DNA of 64,000 bases, taken from the NCBI RefSeq assembly GCF_015776785.2, contig NZ_LFMD02000002.1:1962691-2026690 (forward strand), written 5' to 3'. A model generated the notes under the pieces. That model ran no database searches and was not told the DNA's origin. It saw only the letters and a program-made list of their open reading frames with translations. The position numbers and the translations under genes are program-made. Positions 49,975 through 57,991 of the stretch are shown piece by piece. Numbering within the stretch: the stretch's first letter is position 1; each line of letters opens with the position of its first letter. The DNA is from Kitasatospora sp. SUK 42 (GTDB lineage: Bacteria > Actinomycetota > Actinomycetes > Streptomycetales > Streptomycetaceae).

Positions 49975-50607
49975 TCAGCGCAGCAGCCGCCGCTCCTTGG
50001 CCACCGCCACCGCGCCGGCCCGGGTGTCCACGCCCAACTTGTCGTAGATCCGCCCCAGATGCGTCTTCACCGTCGCCTCGCTGATGAACAGCGCCCGCGC
50101 GATCTCCCGGTTGCCCAGCCCCTGCGCGAGCTGTTCCAGGATGTCCTGCTCGCGCTCGGTGAGCTGCGGCGAGGGCGCCCGCATCTGCGCCATCACCCGG
50201 GAGGCGACCGGCGGCGAGAGCACCGTCCGGCCCTGCGCGGCCGCGTGCACGGCGGCGAACAGCTCCTCCGGCCGCTCCGCCTTCAGCAGGTAGCCGGTGG
50301 CGCCCGCGGCGATCGCCCGGGTGATGTCGGCGTCGGTGTCGTAGGTGGTGAGCACCAGGACGTGCGGTCCGCCCGGAGCGGCGGTGATCCGCCGGGTCGC
50401 CTCCACGCCGTCGATCCCCTCGCCGAGCTGGAGGTCCATCAGCACGACCTGCGGATCCAGCTTGGCGGCCAGCGCGACGGCCTCCTCCCCGGTGCTCGCC
50501 TCGCCGACCACCTCGATGTCCCCCGCGCTGGCCAGCAGCGCCAGCAGGCCGGCCCGCACCACCGCGTGGTCGTCGCAGACCAGCAGCCGGACAGGGGTCG
50601 CGTTCAT
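49975..50607 (-). CDS. senR: NarL/LuxR-type response regulator (SenR-like)
   Basis: A 210-residue response regulator. The receiver domain (1-125) has the phospho-acceptor Asp in VVLMDLQLGEGIDG (about residue 55) and the conserved lysine in YLLKAERPEELF. The C-terminal LuxR HTH is LTEREQDILEQLAQGLGNRE, then IARALFISEATVKTHLGRIY. Its ATG overlaps the kinase stop by 4 bases (ATGA). The kinase and the divergent HbpS-like gene give the HbpS-SenS-SenR order known from Streptomyces, where the pair controls redox-defence genes. Confidence 0.85.
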   Translation of the reverse strand: MNATPVRLLVCDDHAVVRAGLLALLASAGDIEVVGEASTGEEAVALAAKLDPQVVLMDLQLGEGIDGVEATRRITAAPGGPHVLVLTTYDTDADITRAIAAGATGYLLKAERPEELFAAVHAAAQGRTVLSPPVASRVMAQMRAPSPQLTEREQDILEQLAQGLGNREIARALFISEATVKTHLGRIYDKLGVDTRAGAVAVAKERRLLR

Positions 50608-51857
50608 CGGGGCTCCAGGGGGATCGCGGCGGAGACGACGGTGCCCTCGCCGGGGGTGCTCTCGACGGTCAGCGTGCCACCCAGCTGCCGCAGCCGGGCG
50701 CGCATCGCCGGCAGGCCGTGGCCGCGCGTGCCCCCGGAACGGGCCGCGGCGGGTTCGAAGCCCTGTCCGTCGTCGGCGATGTCCAGCACCGCCTGGTCGC
50801 CCAGGAACGACAGGGTGATCGCCGCGGCCGAGGCCCCGGCGTGCTCCCGGACGTTGGCCAGCGCGCCCTGGGCGATCCGCAGCAGCGCGGACTGCGCGGC
50901 GGCGGGCAGCGGGACGGGCGTGCCGTCCAGGTGGAAGCGGACCGGCAGCCCGCTCTCGGCGGACTCCCGCTCGGCCAGCGCCCGCAGTGCCCGGTCGAGG
51001 GTGCGGCCGTCGGCCAGTTCGGCGGGGGCGAGGTCGTGGACGAAACGGCGGGCCTCGGCCAGGTTCCGGCCGGCCACCTCGGCGGCGGTGCGGACGTGGG
51101 TGCGGGCGGTCGCCGGATCGGCGTCCCAGGTGCGCTCGGCGGCCTGCAGCAGCATCTGCTGGCTGGACAGGCCCTGCGCCAGGGTGTCGTGGATCTCCAT
51201 CGCCAGCCGCTCGCGCTCGGCCAGGGTGCCCTCCCGCCGCTCGGTGGCGGCGAGTTCGCGCCGGGTGCGGACCAGGTCGGTGATCAGCGCCCGCTGCCGG
51301 GCGGCCTGCCGGGCCATGAACAGGAAGACGCCGGTGGCCAGCGCGGCCACCGCGGGCGGCAGCAGCACCAGGGTGGCGTCCGCGCCGCCGGGCAGCCGGA
51401 TCTCGGCGATCACCACCAGCAGCGTCAGCGCCGCCACCAGCGGGATCGCCGCCCGCGCGGGCAGCGCCCGCAGCGCGCTGTAGATCAGCGGGACGGCGCA
51501 CCAGGCGAAGCTCGGCGCGAGCAGCACCAGCACCACCCAGAGCACGACCACCAGCGCCAGCGGCCACCGGCGCGGACGCCCCTGCGCGGCCGGGCGGCGG
51601 CGGTCGAGCCAGGAGGCGGCCGGCTGGGCGACGGCCAGCGCCGCGCTCAGCCCGATCACCCAGGGGATCCAGGGACTCCCGGCGTGGTGGGTGAGGTAGC
51701 GGCTGAGCGCGGCGGCGAGCAGCAGCAGGAACGCGGAGTCCAGCAGCAGCGCCAGCCGGCCCGCGTCCGGGTCCCCGACGTCACGGCCGCCGACCGCAGG
51801 GCCGTCGACCGTGGGGCCGCCGACCGGACGACCGGTGGACGGGCGGGGCTGCGGCAC
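50604..51857 (-). CDS. senS: Sensor histidine kinase (SenS-like)
   Basis: A 417-residue HisKA_3 kinase. About residues 30-185 have five to six membrane helices (LALLLDSAFLLLLAAALSRY and further). The phospho-acceptor box is ERLAMEIHDTLAQGLSSQQM, and the ATPase has NVREHAGA (N box), DDGQGFEP (G1) and GHGLPAMRARL (G2). The GTG at 51857 has AGGAGCC upstream; an ATG at 51995 is in frame but has no ribosome site. It is expected to sense redox or haem stress through the extracellular HbpS-like protein encoded next door. Confidence 0.85.
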   Translation of the reverse strand: MPQPRPSTGRPVGGPTVDGPAVGGRDVGDPDAGRLALLLDSAFLLLLAAALSRYLTHHAGSPWIPWVIGLSAALAVAQPAASWLDRRRPAAQGRPRRWPLALVVVLWVVLVLLAPSFAWCAVPLIYSALRALPARAAIPLVAALTLLVVIAEIRLPGGADATLVLLPPAVAALATGVFLFMARQAARQRALITDLVRTRRELAATERREGTLAERERLAMEIHDTLAQGLSSQQMLLQAAERTWDADPATARTHVRTAAEVAGRNLAEARRFVHDLAPAELADGRTLDRALRALAERESAESGLPVRFHLDGTPVPLPAAAQSALLRIAQGALANVREHAGASAAAITLSFLGDQAVLDIADDGQGFEPAAARSGGTRGHGLPAMRARLRQLGGTLTVESTPGEGTVVSAAIPLEPR

Positions 51858-52202
51858 GGATGGCTCCTGGCGGTACGGGCCCGGCCGGGCGGGGGCCCGG
51901 CCCGGTGCCTGCGCGGTACGGACGCGGTACGACACGGTCGGCGCACCGACCTGCACCGATCCCTCGATGGTGGCCCGTCCGGCCGGGTCCCGCATCAGCC
52001 GATCGGTTGACGGCGCCGTCCACCATCATGCCCGGACGGTCGCGCCGGACCGTCGATGCCGCGGACCGGTGCCCGGCCGGAGGATCGGAACAGAGCCGGG
52101 CGGTCCCCCCACCGCCCGGCCCCCGTACCCGCCGCGCGGCCCGATCCGCCGTGGCGGCCCCCACACCCCGCTGACCCCGCAGATCTGCTGAGGAGCCGGA
52201 CC
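51858..52202. promoter_or_regulatory. senS/hbpS divergent intergenic region
   Basis: A 345-bp region between divergent genes. It includes a perfect 10-bp hairpin (52095-52120) in the HbpS leader. The region should hold the SenR-binding sites, but no known consensus could be recognised. AGGAGCC lies 5 nt before the HbpS ATG. Confidence 0.4.
52095..52120 (+). repeat. Perfect 10-bp hairpin in the HbpS leader
   Basis: GCCGGGCGGT at 52095-52104 pairs with 52111-52120 across a CCCCCC loop. It lies about 80 nt before the HbpS start; it could be a leader attenuator or an upstream terminator. Confidence 0.65.
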
Positions 52203-52763
52203 ATGAAGAAGACCTCCGTGCGCACCCGGGTGCTGACCGGCACCGTCGCCGCCGCCGCTCTCGCCGCCGCCGGCGTGGGCGCCGTCTCGGCCAGCGCCGA
52301 GACCACCGACACCCCGGCCGTCCAGGCCGCCGCGAAGAGCGACACGCAGAACAGGAACCTCACCGAGACCACCGGCCTGACCATCGACGCCGCCACCCGC
52401 GCCGCCCAGGCCGCCCTGGACGCGGCGACCAAGGCCGGCCAGCACGTCTCGGTCGCCGTGGTCGACCGGGACGGCGTCACCCGGGTCCTGCTCAAGGGCG
52501 ACGGCGCCGGCCCGCAGGCCCCGGAGTCGGCCGAGCGCAAGGCCTTCACCGCGGTCTCCTGGAACGCCCCGACCTCGGAGCTGGCCAAGCGGCTGGCCCA
52601 GGCCCCGAACCTGAAGGACATCCCGGGCACGCTGTTCCTGGCCGGCGCCGCCCCGGTGCAGTCCAAGGGCGCCCCGGTCGCGGCGATCGGCGTCGCGGGT
52701 GCGCCCAGCGGCGACCTGGACGAGCAGTTCGCGCAGGCCGGCGTCGCCGCGCTGTCGAAGTGA
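52203..52763 (+). CDS. hbpS: Secreted HbpS/GlcG-family haem-binding protein
   Basis: A 186-residue exported protein. The signal peptide (MKKTSVRTRVLTG, then a hydrophobic stretch to VSASA, residues ~1-33) is followed by a GlcG/HbpS domain (LTIDAATRAAQAALDAATKA, then VSVAVVDRDGVTRVLLKGDG). HbpS of Streptomyces reticuli forms octamers, binds haem and iron, and switches the SenS kinase. The divergent senS/senR genes support the same role here. ATG 52203 has AGGAGCC. A strong terminator follows. Confidence 0.85.
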   Translation: MKKTSVRTRVLTGTVAAAALAAAGVGAVSASAETTDTPAVQAAAKSDTQNRNLTETTGLTIDAATRAAQAALDAATKAGQHVSVAVVDRDGVTRVLLKGDGAGPQAPESAERKAFTAVSWNAPTSELAKRLAQAPNLKDIPGTLFLAGAAPVQSKGAPVAAIGVAGAPSGDLDEQFAQAGVAALSK

Positions 52764-52768
52764 CCCGC

Positions 52769-52810
52769 TCCGGCCGGTCGGCCCGCCGGCACGGCGGCCG
52801 ACCGGCCGGA
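52769..52810 (+). terminator. Terminator after hbpS
   Basis: A perfect 15-bp stem, TCCGGCCGGTCGGCC at 52769-52783 with 52796-52810. Confidence 0.85.
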
Positions 52811-52936
52811 CGTACTTCCGGACGGGGTGCCGCCGCCTCCTCGTTCGGGTGAACACGGGGAGGGTCGTCGCAGAACAGGCGGTGACCCTTTGAAAAGCCG
52901 GTGTCGTTGTCAGTGCCGCGTGGCAGGCTTCCCGGT

Positions 52937-53359
52937 ATGACGGCGTGGACCCTCAACGACATCGAACGTGCGATCCGCTCCTCCTGGGGCGTCGACACCT
53001 GTGCGCCCGAGGACCTGGCCCACTGGCGTCCCGACAATCCCGCCCGCGGCCAGTGCGGGGTGACGGCCCTCGTGGTGCACGACCTGCTCGGTGGCGAGCT
53101 GATGATGGGCGAGGTGTACGTCGACGGGGTCCGGACGGACCTCCACTGGTGGAACCGCTTCGGCACCGGCTTCGAGATCGACCTCACCCGTGAGCAGTTC
53201 GGGCCGAACGAGCTGGTCGGCCCCGGCCGCGCGGTCGCCCGCCACCCCCGGCCCGGCCGGCTGCACGCCCAGTACGAGCTGCTGCGCCACCGGGTGGTCA
53301 CCGAGCTGGAGCGCGGCGCCCCCACGGGCCGTCCCCAGCGGCCGGCCCGCGTCGCGTAG
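52937..53359 (+). CDS. YunG-like protein
   Basis: A 140-residue protein that resembles the Bacillus YunG family (WTLNDIERAIRSSWGVDTCA, then RGQCGVTALVVHDLLGGELM and HWWNRFGTGFEIDLTREQF). A conserved cysteine (QCG) and histidine (LHWWN) resemble papain-like folds such as transglutaminase relatives, but activity is unproven. ATG 52937 has CAGGCT at 52924-52929 as -10-like box 7 nt upstream, so it is probably leaderless. Its C-terminal tail is Arg/Pro-rich. Confidence 0.65.
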   Translation: MTAWTLNDIERAIRSSWGVDTCAPEDLAHWRPDNPARGQCGVTALVVHDLLGGELMMGEVYVDGVRTDLHWWNRFGTGFEIDLTREQFGPNELVGPGRAVARHPRPGRLHAQYELLRHRVVTELERGAPTGRPQRPARVA

Positions 53360-53397
53360 CCCGCGGCGGGCCCGGCCAACCGGGTGTCGAGCCGCCC

Positions 53398-53412
53398 CTG
53401 ACGTACAGTCAG
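53398..53412 (+). promoter_or_regulatory. Candidate repressor operator before the dehydrogenase
   Basis: CTGAC-N5-GTCAG with the centre GTACA, which itself contributes to a TACAGT -10 box at 53404-53409. Its 13-bp core differs by one base from that at 48515-48527 near the glycosyltransferase. Confidence 0.6.
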
Positions 53413-53452
53413 CCGGAAACGGACGGGCGGTTACGGCGACGGGAGAGTGCAG

Positions 53453-54355
53453 ATGGCCGGGGCGACGACTGGCAGCGGGGCGACGATCGGCTTCGTGGGG
53501 CTGGGCTCGATGGGCCGGGGCATGGCCGGCAGCCTGCTGCGGGCCGGTCACGCCGTCCGGGTCTGGAACCGCTCGCCCGAGCCGGTGGCCGCCCTGGTGG
53601 CCGAGGGTGCGGAGGCGGCCGGCACGCTCGCCGAGGTGTTCGCCGCCGACACGGTGGTCTCCATGCTCGCCAACGACGAGGCGGTCGAGCGGCTGCTGCT
53701 GGACCCCGGTCTGCTGGCGGGCGCGAAGGCGACCCTGCACGTCAACATGGCCACCGTCTCGCTGGCCCTCGCCGAACGCGCCGAGGCGCTGTACGCCGAG
53801 CACGGCATCGGCTACGTCGCCGCGCCCGTCCTCGGCCGGCCCCCGGTCGCGGCGGCGGGGCGGCTCAACATCCTGGCCGCGGGCGCACCGGAACTGCTGG
53901 AGCGGGCCGAGCCGCTGTTCGCGGCGATGGGCGAGCGGACCTGGCGGTTCGGCGACAGCCCCCGGCAGGCCAACACCGCCAAGATCAGTGCCAACTACCT
54001 GATCGCCTGCGCGATCGAGTCGCTGGCCGAGGCGTGCAGCCTGGCCGAGGCCCACGGCGTACGGCCCACCGACCTGGTCGAGATGCTCGCCGGCACGCTC
54101 TTCCCCGGGCCGATCCACTCCGGCTACGGCGGGATGATCGCCGAACGCCGTTACGAGCCGGCCGGGTTCCGGCTGCCGCTCGGCCTCAAGGACGTCGGCC
54201 TCGCCCTGGAGGCCGGTGCCGAGCGCAACGTCCCGCTGCCGTTCGGCGGCATCCTGCGGGACGCCTTCCTGGACGCGCTGGCCCACGGCGACGGGGACAA
54301 GGACTGGGCCGCCGTCGCCGAGGCCGCCCGCCGCCGGGCCGGGCTGGCGAACTGA
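53453..54355 (+). CDS. NAD(P)-dependent beta-hydroxyacid dehydrogenase-like oxidoreductase
   Basis: A 300-residue enzyme of the 3-hydroxyisobutyrate dehydrogenase/GLYR group. The Rossmann motif is TIGFVGLGSMGRGMAGSLLR (residues ~11-30), and the C-terminal helical domain has the catalytic-type lysine in NTAKISANYLIA. The dinucleotide pocket has Asn-Arg after the second strand (WNRSPE), which favours NADPH. The ATG at 53453 has GGGAGAG upstream; GTG 53447 would add two residues. It is preceded by a repressor-like palindrome, so expression may be inducible. Confidence 0.88.
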   Translation: MAGATTGSGATIGFVGLGSMGRGMAGSLLRAGHAVRVWNRSPEPVAALVAEGAEAAGTLAEVFAADTVVSMLANDEAVERLLLDPGLLAGAKATLHVNMATVSLALAERAEALYAEHGIGYVAAPVLGRPPVAAAGRLNILAAGAPELLERAEPLFAAMGERTWRFGDSPRQANTAKISANYLIACAIESLAEACSLAEAHGVRPTDLVEMLAGTLFPGPIHSGYGGMIAERRYEPAGFRLPLGLKDVGLALEAGAERNVPLPFGGILRDAFLDALAHGDGDKDWAAVAEAARRRAGLAN

Positions 54356-54447
54356 CACGGCCTCACATACCGGACACGGGCGCGGAATATCCGGCGCGCG
54401 GTATGTGCTCGAACCTGCGTCCGCAGTACCCGGATGGGGGAGTACCG

Positions 54448-55026
54448 ATGTCCGATCAGTCGTTCCACACCGAGGCGCCGCGCCGTTTCCTGTTCCTCGA
54501 CGCCGGCGCGCGCCCCGACGGCAACACCGTGCAACTCGCCAGGCTGGCCGCGGAGTCGAGCCTGCCGGTCGGCGCGGAGCAGCGCTGGCTGCGCCTCGCC
54601 GACCATCCGCTGCCGCCCTTCCAGGACCTCCGGCACGCCGGCGGCGGCAGCTACCCCGAGCCGGAGGGCCACGAACGGACCCTGCTGGAGGCCACCCTCG
54701 CCGCCACCGACCTCGTCTTCGTCGCCCCGCTGTACTGGTACACGCTGCCGACCCCCGCCAAGCTCTACCTGGACCACTGGGTGGGCTGGCTCCGGGTGCC
54801 CGGGCTGGACTTCCGGGCCCGGACGGCCGGCGCCACCCTGTGGGGCGTCACCGTCCTGGCCGGCCGGGACGGGGCCGCCGATCCGCTGGCCGGCACGCTC
54901 CGGCTGACCGCCGAGTACATGGGGATGCGCTGGGGCGGCCTGCTGCTCGGCAACGGCAGCCGCCCGGGGGACGTGCTGCACGACGAGCGGGCGCTGGTCG
55001 CGGCCAAGTCCTTCTTCGCGGGCTGA
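54448..55026 (+). CDS. Flavodoxin-like NAD(P)H-dependent oxidoreductase
   Basis: A 192-residue FMN-binding protein. It has the flavodoxin-like start (FLFLDAGARPDGNTVQLARL, phosphate loop near the GN) and the FMN-contact motif FVAPLYWYTLPTPAKLYLDH (about residues 91-110). It is probably a quinone or azo-type reductase of the general-stress kind. GGGGGAG lies 6 nt before ATG 54448. It lies 92 bp after the dehydrogenase gene in the same direction. Confidence 0.85.
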   Translation: MSDQSFHTEAPRRFLFLDAGARPDGNTVQLARLAAESSLPVGAEQRWLRLADHPLPPFQDLRHAGGGSYPEPEGHERTLLEATLAATDLVFVAPLYWYTLPTPAKLYLDHWVGWLRVPGLDFRARTAGATLWGVTVLAGRDGAADPLAGTLRLTAEYMGMRWGGLLLGNGSRPGDVLHDERALVAAKSFFAG

Positions 55027-55329
55027 ACTCCACCCGGCCGGGGGGTGACGGTTTCACGCCAAAAGGGCACCGTGCGCCACGGTCCCACGGACGTGCTTCC
55101 GTCACCCCCCGGTCATCTTTTGGCAAAGAGCAAAAGCCTTACCGAAGGACGGAGTTGGGTGATTCGGGCACCGTCGTTCCACGAGTGGCCCGCAGCATGG
55201 CACCCGCCTTCCGGAGTGGCTGGATCGTTCGGTAATCTCCGTCGGACTTTCAGCTTCGCGGGGGGTACGCGGCGTCTGTGACCGCCCCCTCGCGCCCGGG
55301 CCTCGCCCGGACACTTCCGTGAGGTCTCC
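55027..55329. promoter_or_regulatory. Intergenic region before the LAxTG protein gene
   Basis: A 303-bp gap of lower GC in its middle. TAATCT at 55233-55238 is a good -10 box that would give a leader of about 85 nt; TTCCGG at 55209-55214 is a weak -35. GAGG at 55321-55324 is the ribosome site. No gene seen. Confidence 0.4.
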
Positions 55330-56559
55330 TTGTCCATACGTCGCAGTCTCGCCTTGGCCGGCGCCGCCGCACTCGCGTCCTCGCTCGTGCTGGCCGGCGC
55401 CCAGGGCGCCATGGCCGTCGGTACCACCGGCACCCCGTCCGCCGCCGCCGCACCGGCGGAGAAGGCGGCACGCCACAACCTCGACCTTTCGGTCCGGGGC
55501 GTTCCGGACACCTTCATCGCCGGCGGTGACTCGCGCGAGTTCACCTTCCGGATCGACAACTCGACCAAGCGCGACTTCGTCGCCCTCCCGCTGCTCAAGT
55601 TCAAGAACAAGGCGGGCTCGCTCAAGGCGAAGGACCTCAAGCTCGAATACCAGCTGCCGGCCGGCCTGATCGGCGGCGGCACCTGGAAGACCGCCGTCGT
55701 CGCGCCCGGTGGCGGTGACGGCGACGACGACGGCGTGCTGATGTTCCTCGGCGCCGTCACGGACGGCGACGCGTCCGACGACTCGCTGCTCTACGTCGCC
55801 CAGGGCAAGCACATCGACATCAAGGTCCGCGCCTCCTTCACCAAGAACGCCCCGCTGGGCAAGGCCGGTGTCGTGCCGGTGGTCTTCTCGGCCGACGCCG
55901 ACGACGAGAACGACCACGGCCACTTCAGCTGCGAGGGGATCAGGGGCGCCGGTTTCACCATCAAGGCCGGTGGCGGCGGCAAGCCCAGCCCGACCCCCAC
56001 CCCGACCAGGACCGGCAAGCCGAGCCCCACCGCGAGCGGCTCGCCCACGGCCACCCACTCGCCGACCACCAGCGCGTCGCCGACCGCGCCCACCACCGAG
56101 CCGACCGCCGCGCCGACCACCACCGCGCCGACCACGGCGCCGACGACCGTGCCCACCACCGCGGCGCCCACCACCGAGCCGACCACCGAGCCGACCACCC
56201 CGGCGACGGGCACCGCCTCGCCGTCGGCCTCGCAGTCGCAGTCGCAGTCGCAGTCGCAGTCGCAGTCGCCGGCGCCGTCCGACTCCGGTGCGCCGGTCAC
56301 CCCGGCGCCGTCCGGCAGCACCGACACCCAGCAGCCGATCGACTTCCCGGTGCAGAACCCGAACGTCACCCCGCCGAAGATCACCCCGGCCGCCATCACC
56401 AAGGCCAAGACCACCGCGAACAACGCGGACAAGTCCCTCGCCACGACCGGTGGCGGGGATCACACCACCGCGATCGCGGCCGCCGGCGGTGCCGTGCTGG
56501 TCGCCGGTGTCGGCACCCTCGTGGTGCTGCGTCGCCGCAAGTCGGGCCAGCAGGGCTGA
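55330..56559 (+). CDS. Sortase-anchored surface protein (LAxTG motif) with Thr/Ser-Gln stalk
   Basis: A 409-residue wall protein. It has a signal peptide (RRSLALAGAAALASSLVLAG; cleavage near AMA), a folded domain to about residue 215, a long Pro/Thr-rich stalk (216-310) that includes a Ser-Gln run from a hexanucleotide repeat, and a C-terminal sorting signal LATTGGG, then a membrane helix and RRRKSGQQG. LAxTG is cut by class E sortases in streptomycetes. The start is a rare TTG at 55330, supported by GAGG and the signal-peptide position. Confidence 0.8.
   Translation: MSIRRSLALAGAAALASSLVLAGAQGAMAVGTTGTPSAAAAPAEKAARHNLDLSVRGVPDTFIAGGDSREFTFRIDNSTKRDFVALPLLKFKNKAGSLKAKDLKLEYQLPAGLIGGGTWKTAVVAPGGGDGDDDGVLMFLGAVTDGDASDDSLLYVAQGKHIDIKVRASFTKNAPLGKAGVVPVVFSADADDENDHGHFSCEGIRGAGFTIKAGGGGKPSPTPTPTRTGKPSPTASGSPTATHSPTTSASPTAPTTEPTAAPTTTAPTTAPTTVPTTAAPTTEPTTEPTTPATGTASPSASQSQSQSQSQSQSPAPSDSGAPVTPAPSGSTDTQQPIDFPVQNPNVTPPKITPAAITKAKTTANNADKSLATTGGGDHTTAIAAAGGAVLVAGVGTLVVLRRRKSGQQG
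56230..56265. repeat. Hexanucleotide (TCGCAG) repeat in the stalk
   Basis: Six perfect copies of TCGCAG encode a Ser-Gln run. As the unit is six bases, length changes keep the frame and would only alter stalk length. Confidence 0.95.
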
Positions 56560-56698
56560 CCCTCGGGGGTCGTTCCCCGAGTACCCCCGCGCCGCCCGGA
56601 CGTCCGCTCGCACGGACATCCGGGTGGCACGGGCGGTACTTCTCGGTCACATAGGATGTCCGGCCGGAGGGGGGCGGAACCGGCGGGGAGAGGTACGG

Positions 56699-57913
56699 GT
56701 GGGAGTACGCACGGCACGAGCCACCACCGACTACGAAGCCACGACCGGGCGGATAGCGGGCCTGCCGCTGCGTCGGCACCACGTCCTGCTGACCGCCTGG
56801 ACGGTGCTCTGGTTCTTCCTGGTCGAGCCCAGCGGCGGTTTCTCCTGGCACTACCTGCGCCAGGGTGAGCAGCTGCTCTTCAGCGGCCAGGCGGACGGCG
56901 GCCTCTCGCTCTACGCCCACCACCCCGAGCTGCAGATCGGCCCGGTCAGCCTGGCCGCCGCCCGGCTCACCGCGCCGTTCCCGCCGCACGTCGGCGAACT
57001 GCTGGCCGAGGCGGTGAGCGCCGGGCTCGGTCTGGTGATGCTGGTCCTGATCGGCCGCACCGCCGCCCTGTACTACCTCGGTACCGGCACCAACCACCGC
57101 CGGCTCCAGCAGCGGCTGCTCATAGCCGGGCTGGCGTTCATCCCGATGTGGGTCGAGGTCTCGGTCCGCTTCGCGCACCTGGACGACGTCCTGGCGCTGT
57201 TCTTCACCACCCTCGCCGCCCACGCCCTGGCCCGCGGCAAACCCACCCAGGTCGCGGTCTTCCTGGCGCTGGCGGTGGACTCCAAACCCTGGGCGATCGC
57301 CTTCGCCCCGCTGCTCCTGGCCCTGCCCCGGCCCGCCTGGCTGCGCGCCGCGCTCTGGTTCTGCGCCCTGGTGGCGATCGCCTGGCTGCCGTTCTACCTG
57401 GGCAACCTGGACACCATGGCGGCCGCCAAGTTCACCATCCCCAACCAGCCCGCCTCCGCGCTGCGCTGGTTCGGGGTGACCGACCCGTCCACCCCCTGGT
57501 GGGACCGCCCGACCCAGTTCGCGCTCGGCATCGGCCTCGGCTGCATCGCCGTCTGGCGCGGCCGCTGGCCCGCCGTGGTGCTGCTCGGCGCGGACGCCCG
57601 GATCCTGCTCGACCCGAGCGTCTACACGTACTACACCGCCTCGATCCTGCTCGGCACCCTGCTCTGGGACGCGGTCGGGCAGAAGCGGCTGGTCCCGTGG
57701 TGGAGCTGGATCGCGCTGGTCGCGCTGTACGGCGGCACGCTGCTCCTCCCGTCCGACTCGGCCCGCGGCTTCGTCCGGCTGGCCTTCGTGGTGGTCTCGG
57801 CCGCCTATGTGCTCTTGTGGCCCACCCAGCGGACCCGCCGGCCGCGGCCCCCGGCCGGGGGCGACGGGCGCCGCCGACGGCGCGAGCGGGACCTGGTCGC
57901 GGCCGGGGCCTGA
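56699..57913 (+). CDS. Polytopic membrane protein, glycosyltransferase family 87-like
   Basis: A 404-residue protein with nine to ten hydrophobic segments. An early charged loop after the first helix (SGGFSWHYLRQGEQLLFSGQ) and the later VRFAHLDDVLALFF segment resemble polyprenyl-phosphate-sugar-dependent mannosyltransferases (GT-C fold). The C-terminus is rich in arginine. The function may be surface glycan extension. The start is GTG 56699 with GGGGAGAGG upstream. It follows the wall-protein gene, 140 bp downstream. Confidence 0.7.
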   Translation: MGVRTARATTDYEATTGRIAGLPLRRHHVLLTAWTVLWFFLVEPSGGFSWHYLRQGEQLLFSGQADGGLSLYAHHPELQIGPVSLAAARLTAPFPPHVGELLAEAVSAGLGLVMLVLIGRTAALYYLGTGTNHRRLQQRLLIAGLAFIPMWVEVSVRFAHLDDVLALFFTTLAAHALARGKPTQVAVFLALAVDSKPWAIAFAPLLLALPRPAWLRAALWFCALVAIAWLPFYLGNLDTMAAAKFTIPNQPASALRWFGVTDPSTPWWDRPTQFALGIGLGCIAVWRGRWPAVVLLGADARILLDPSVYTYYTASILLGTLLWDAVGQKRLVPWWSWIALVALYGGTLLLPSDSARGFVRLAFVVVSAAYVLLWPTQRTRRPRPPAGGDGRRRRRERDLVAAGA

Positions 57914-57933
57914 CGACCTCCGCGGGTGAGGGC

Positions 57934-57964
57934 TTGACCCTCACGCGACGTGAGAGCGGAGGGT
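57934..57964 (+). promoter_or_regulatory. MerR-type promoter of the TipA-like gene
   Basis: TTGACC (57934-57939) and GAGGGT (57959-57964) are separated by 19 nt, the long spacer typical of MerR activation. The dyad CTCACG-CGA-CGTGAG (57940-57954) fills the spacer and is like the tipA operator of Streptomyces. Confidence 0.75.
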
Positions 57965-57991
57965 GGTGGTCAGCACCAGGGAGGAACCCCG

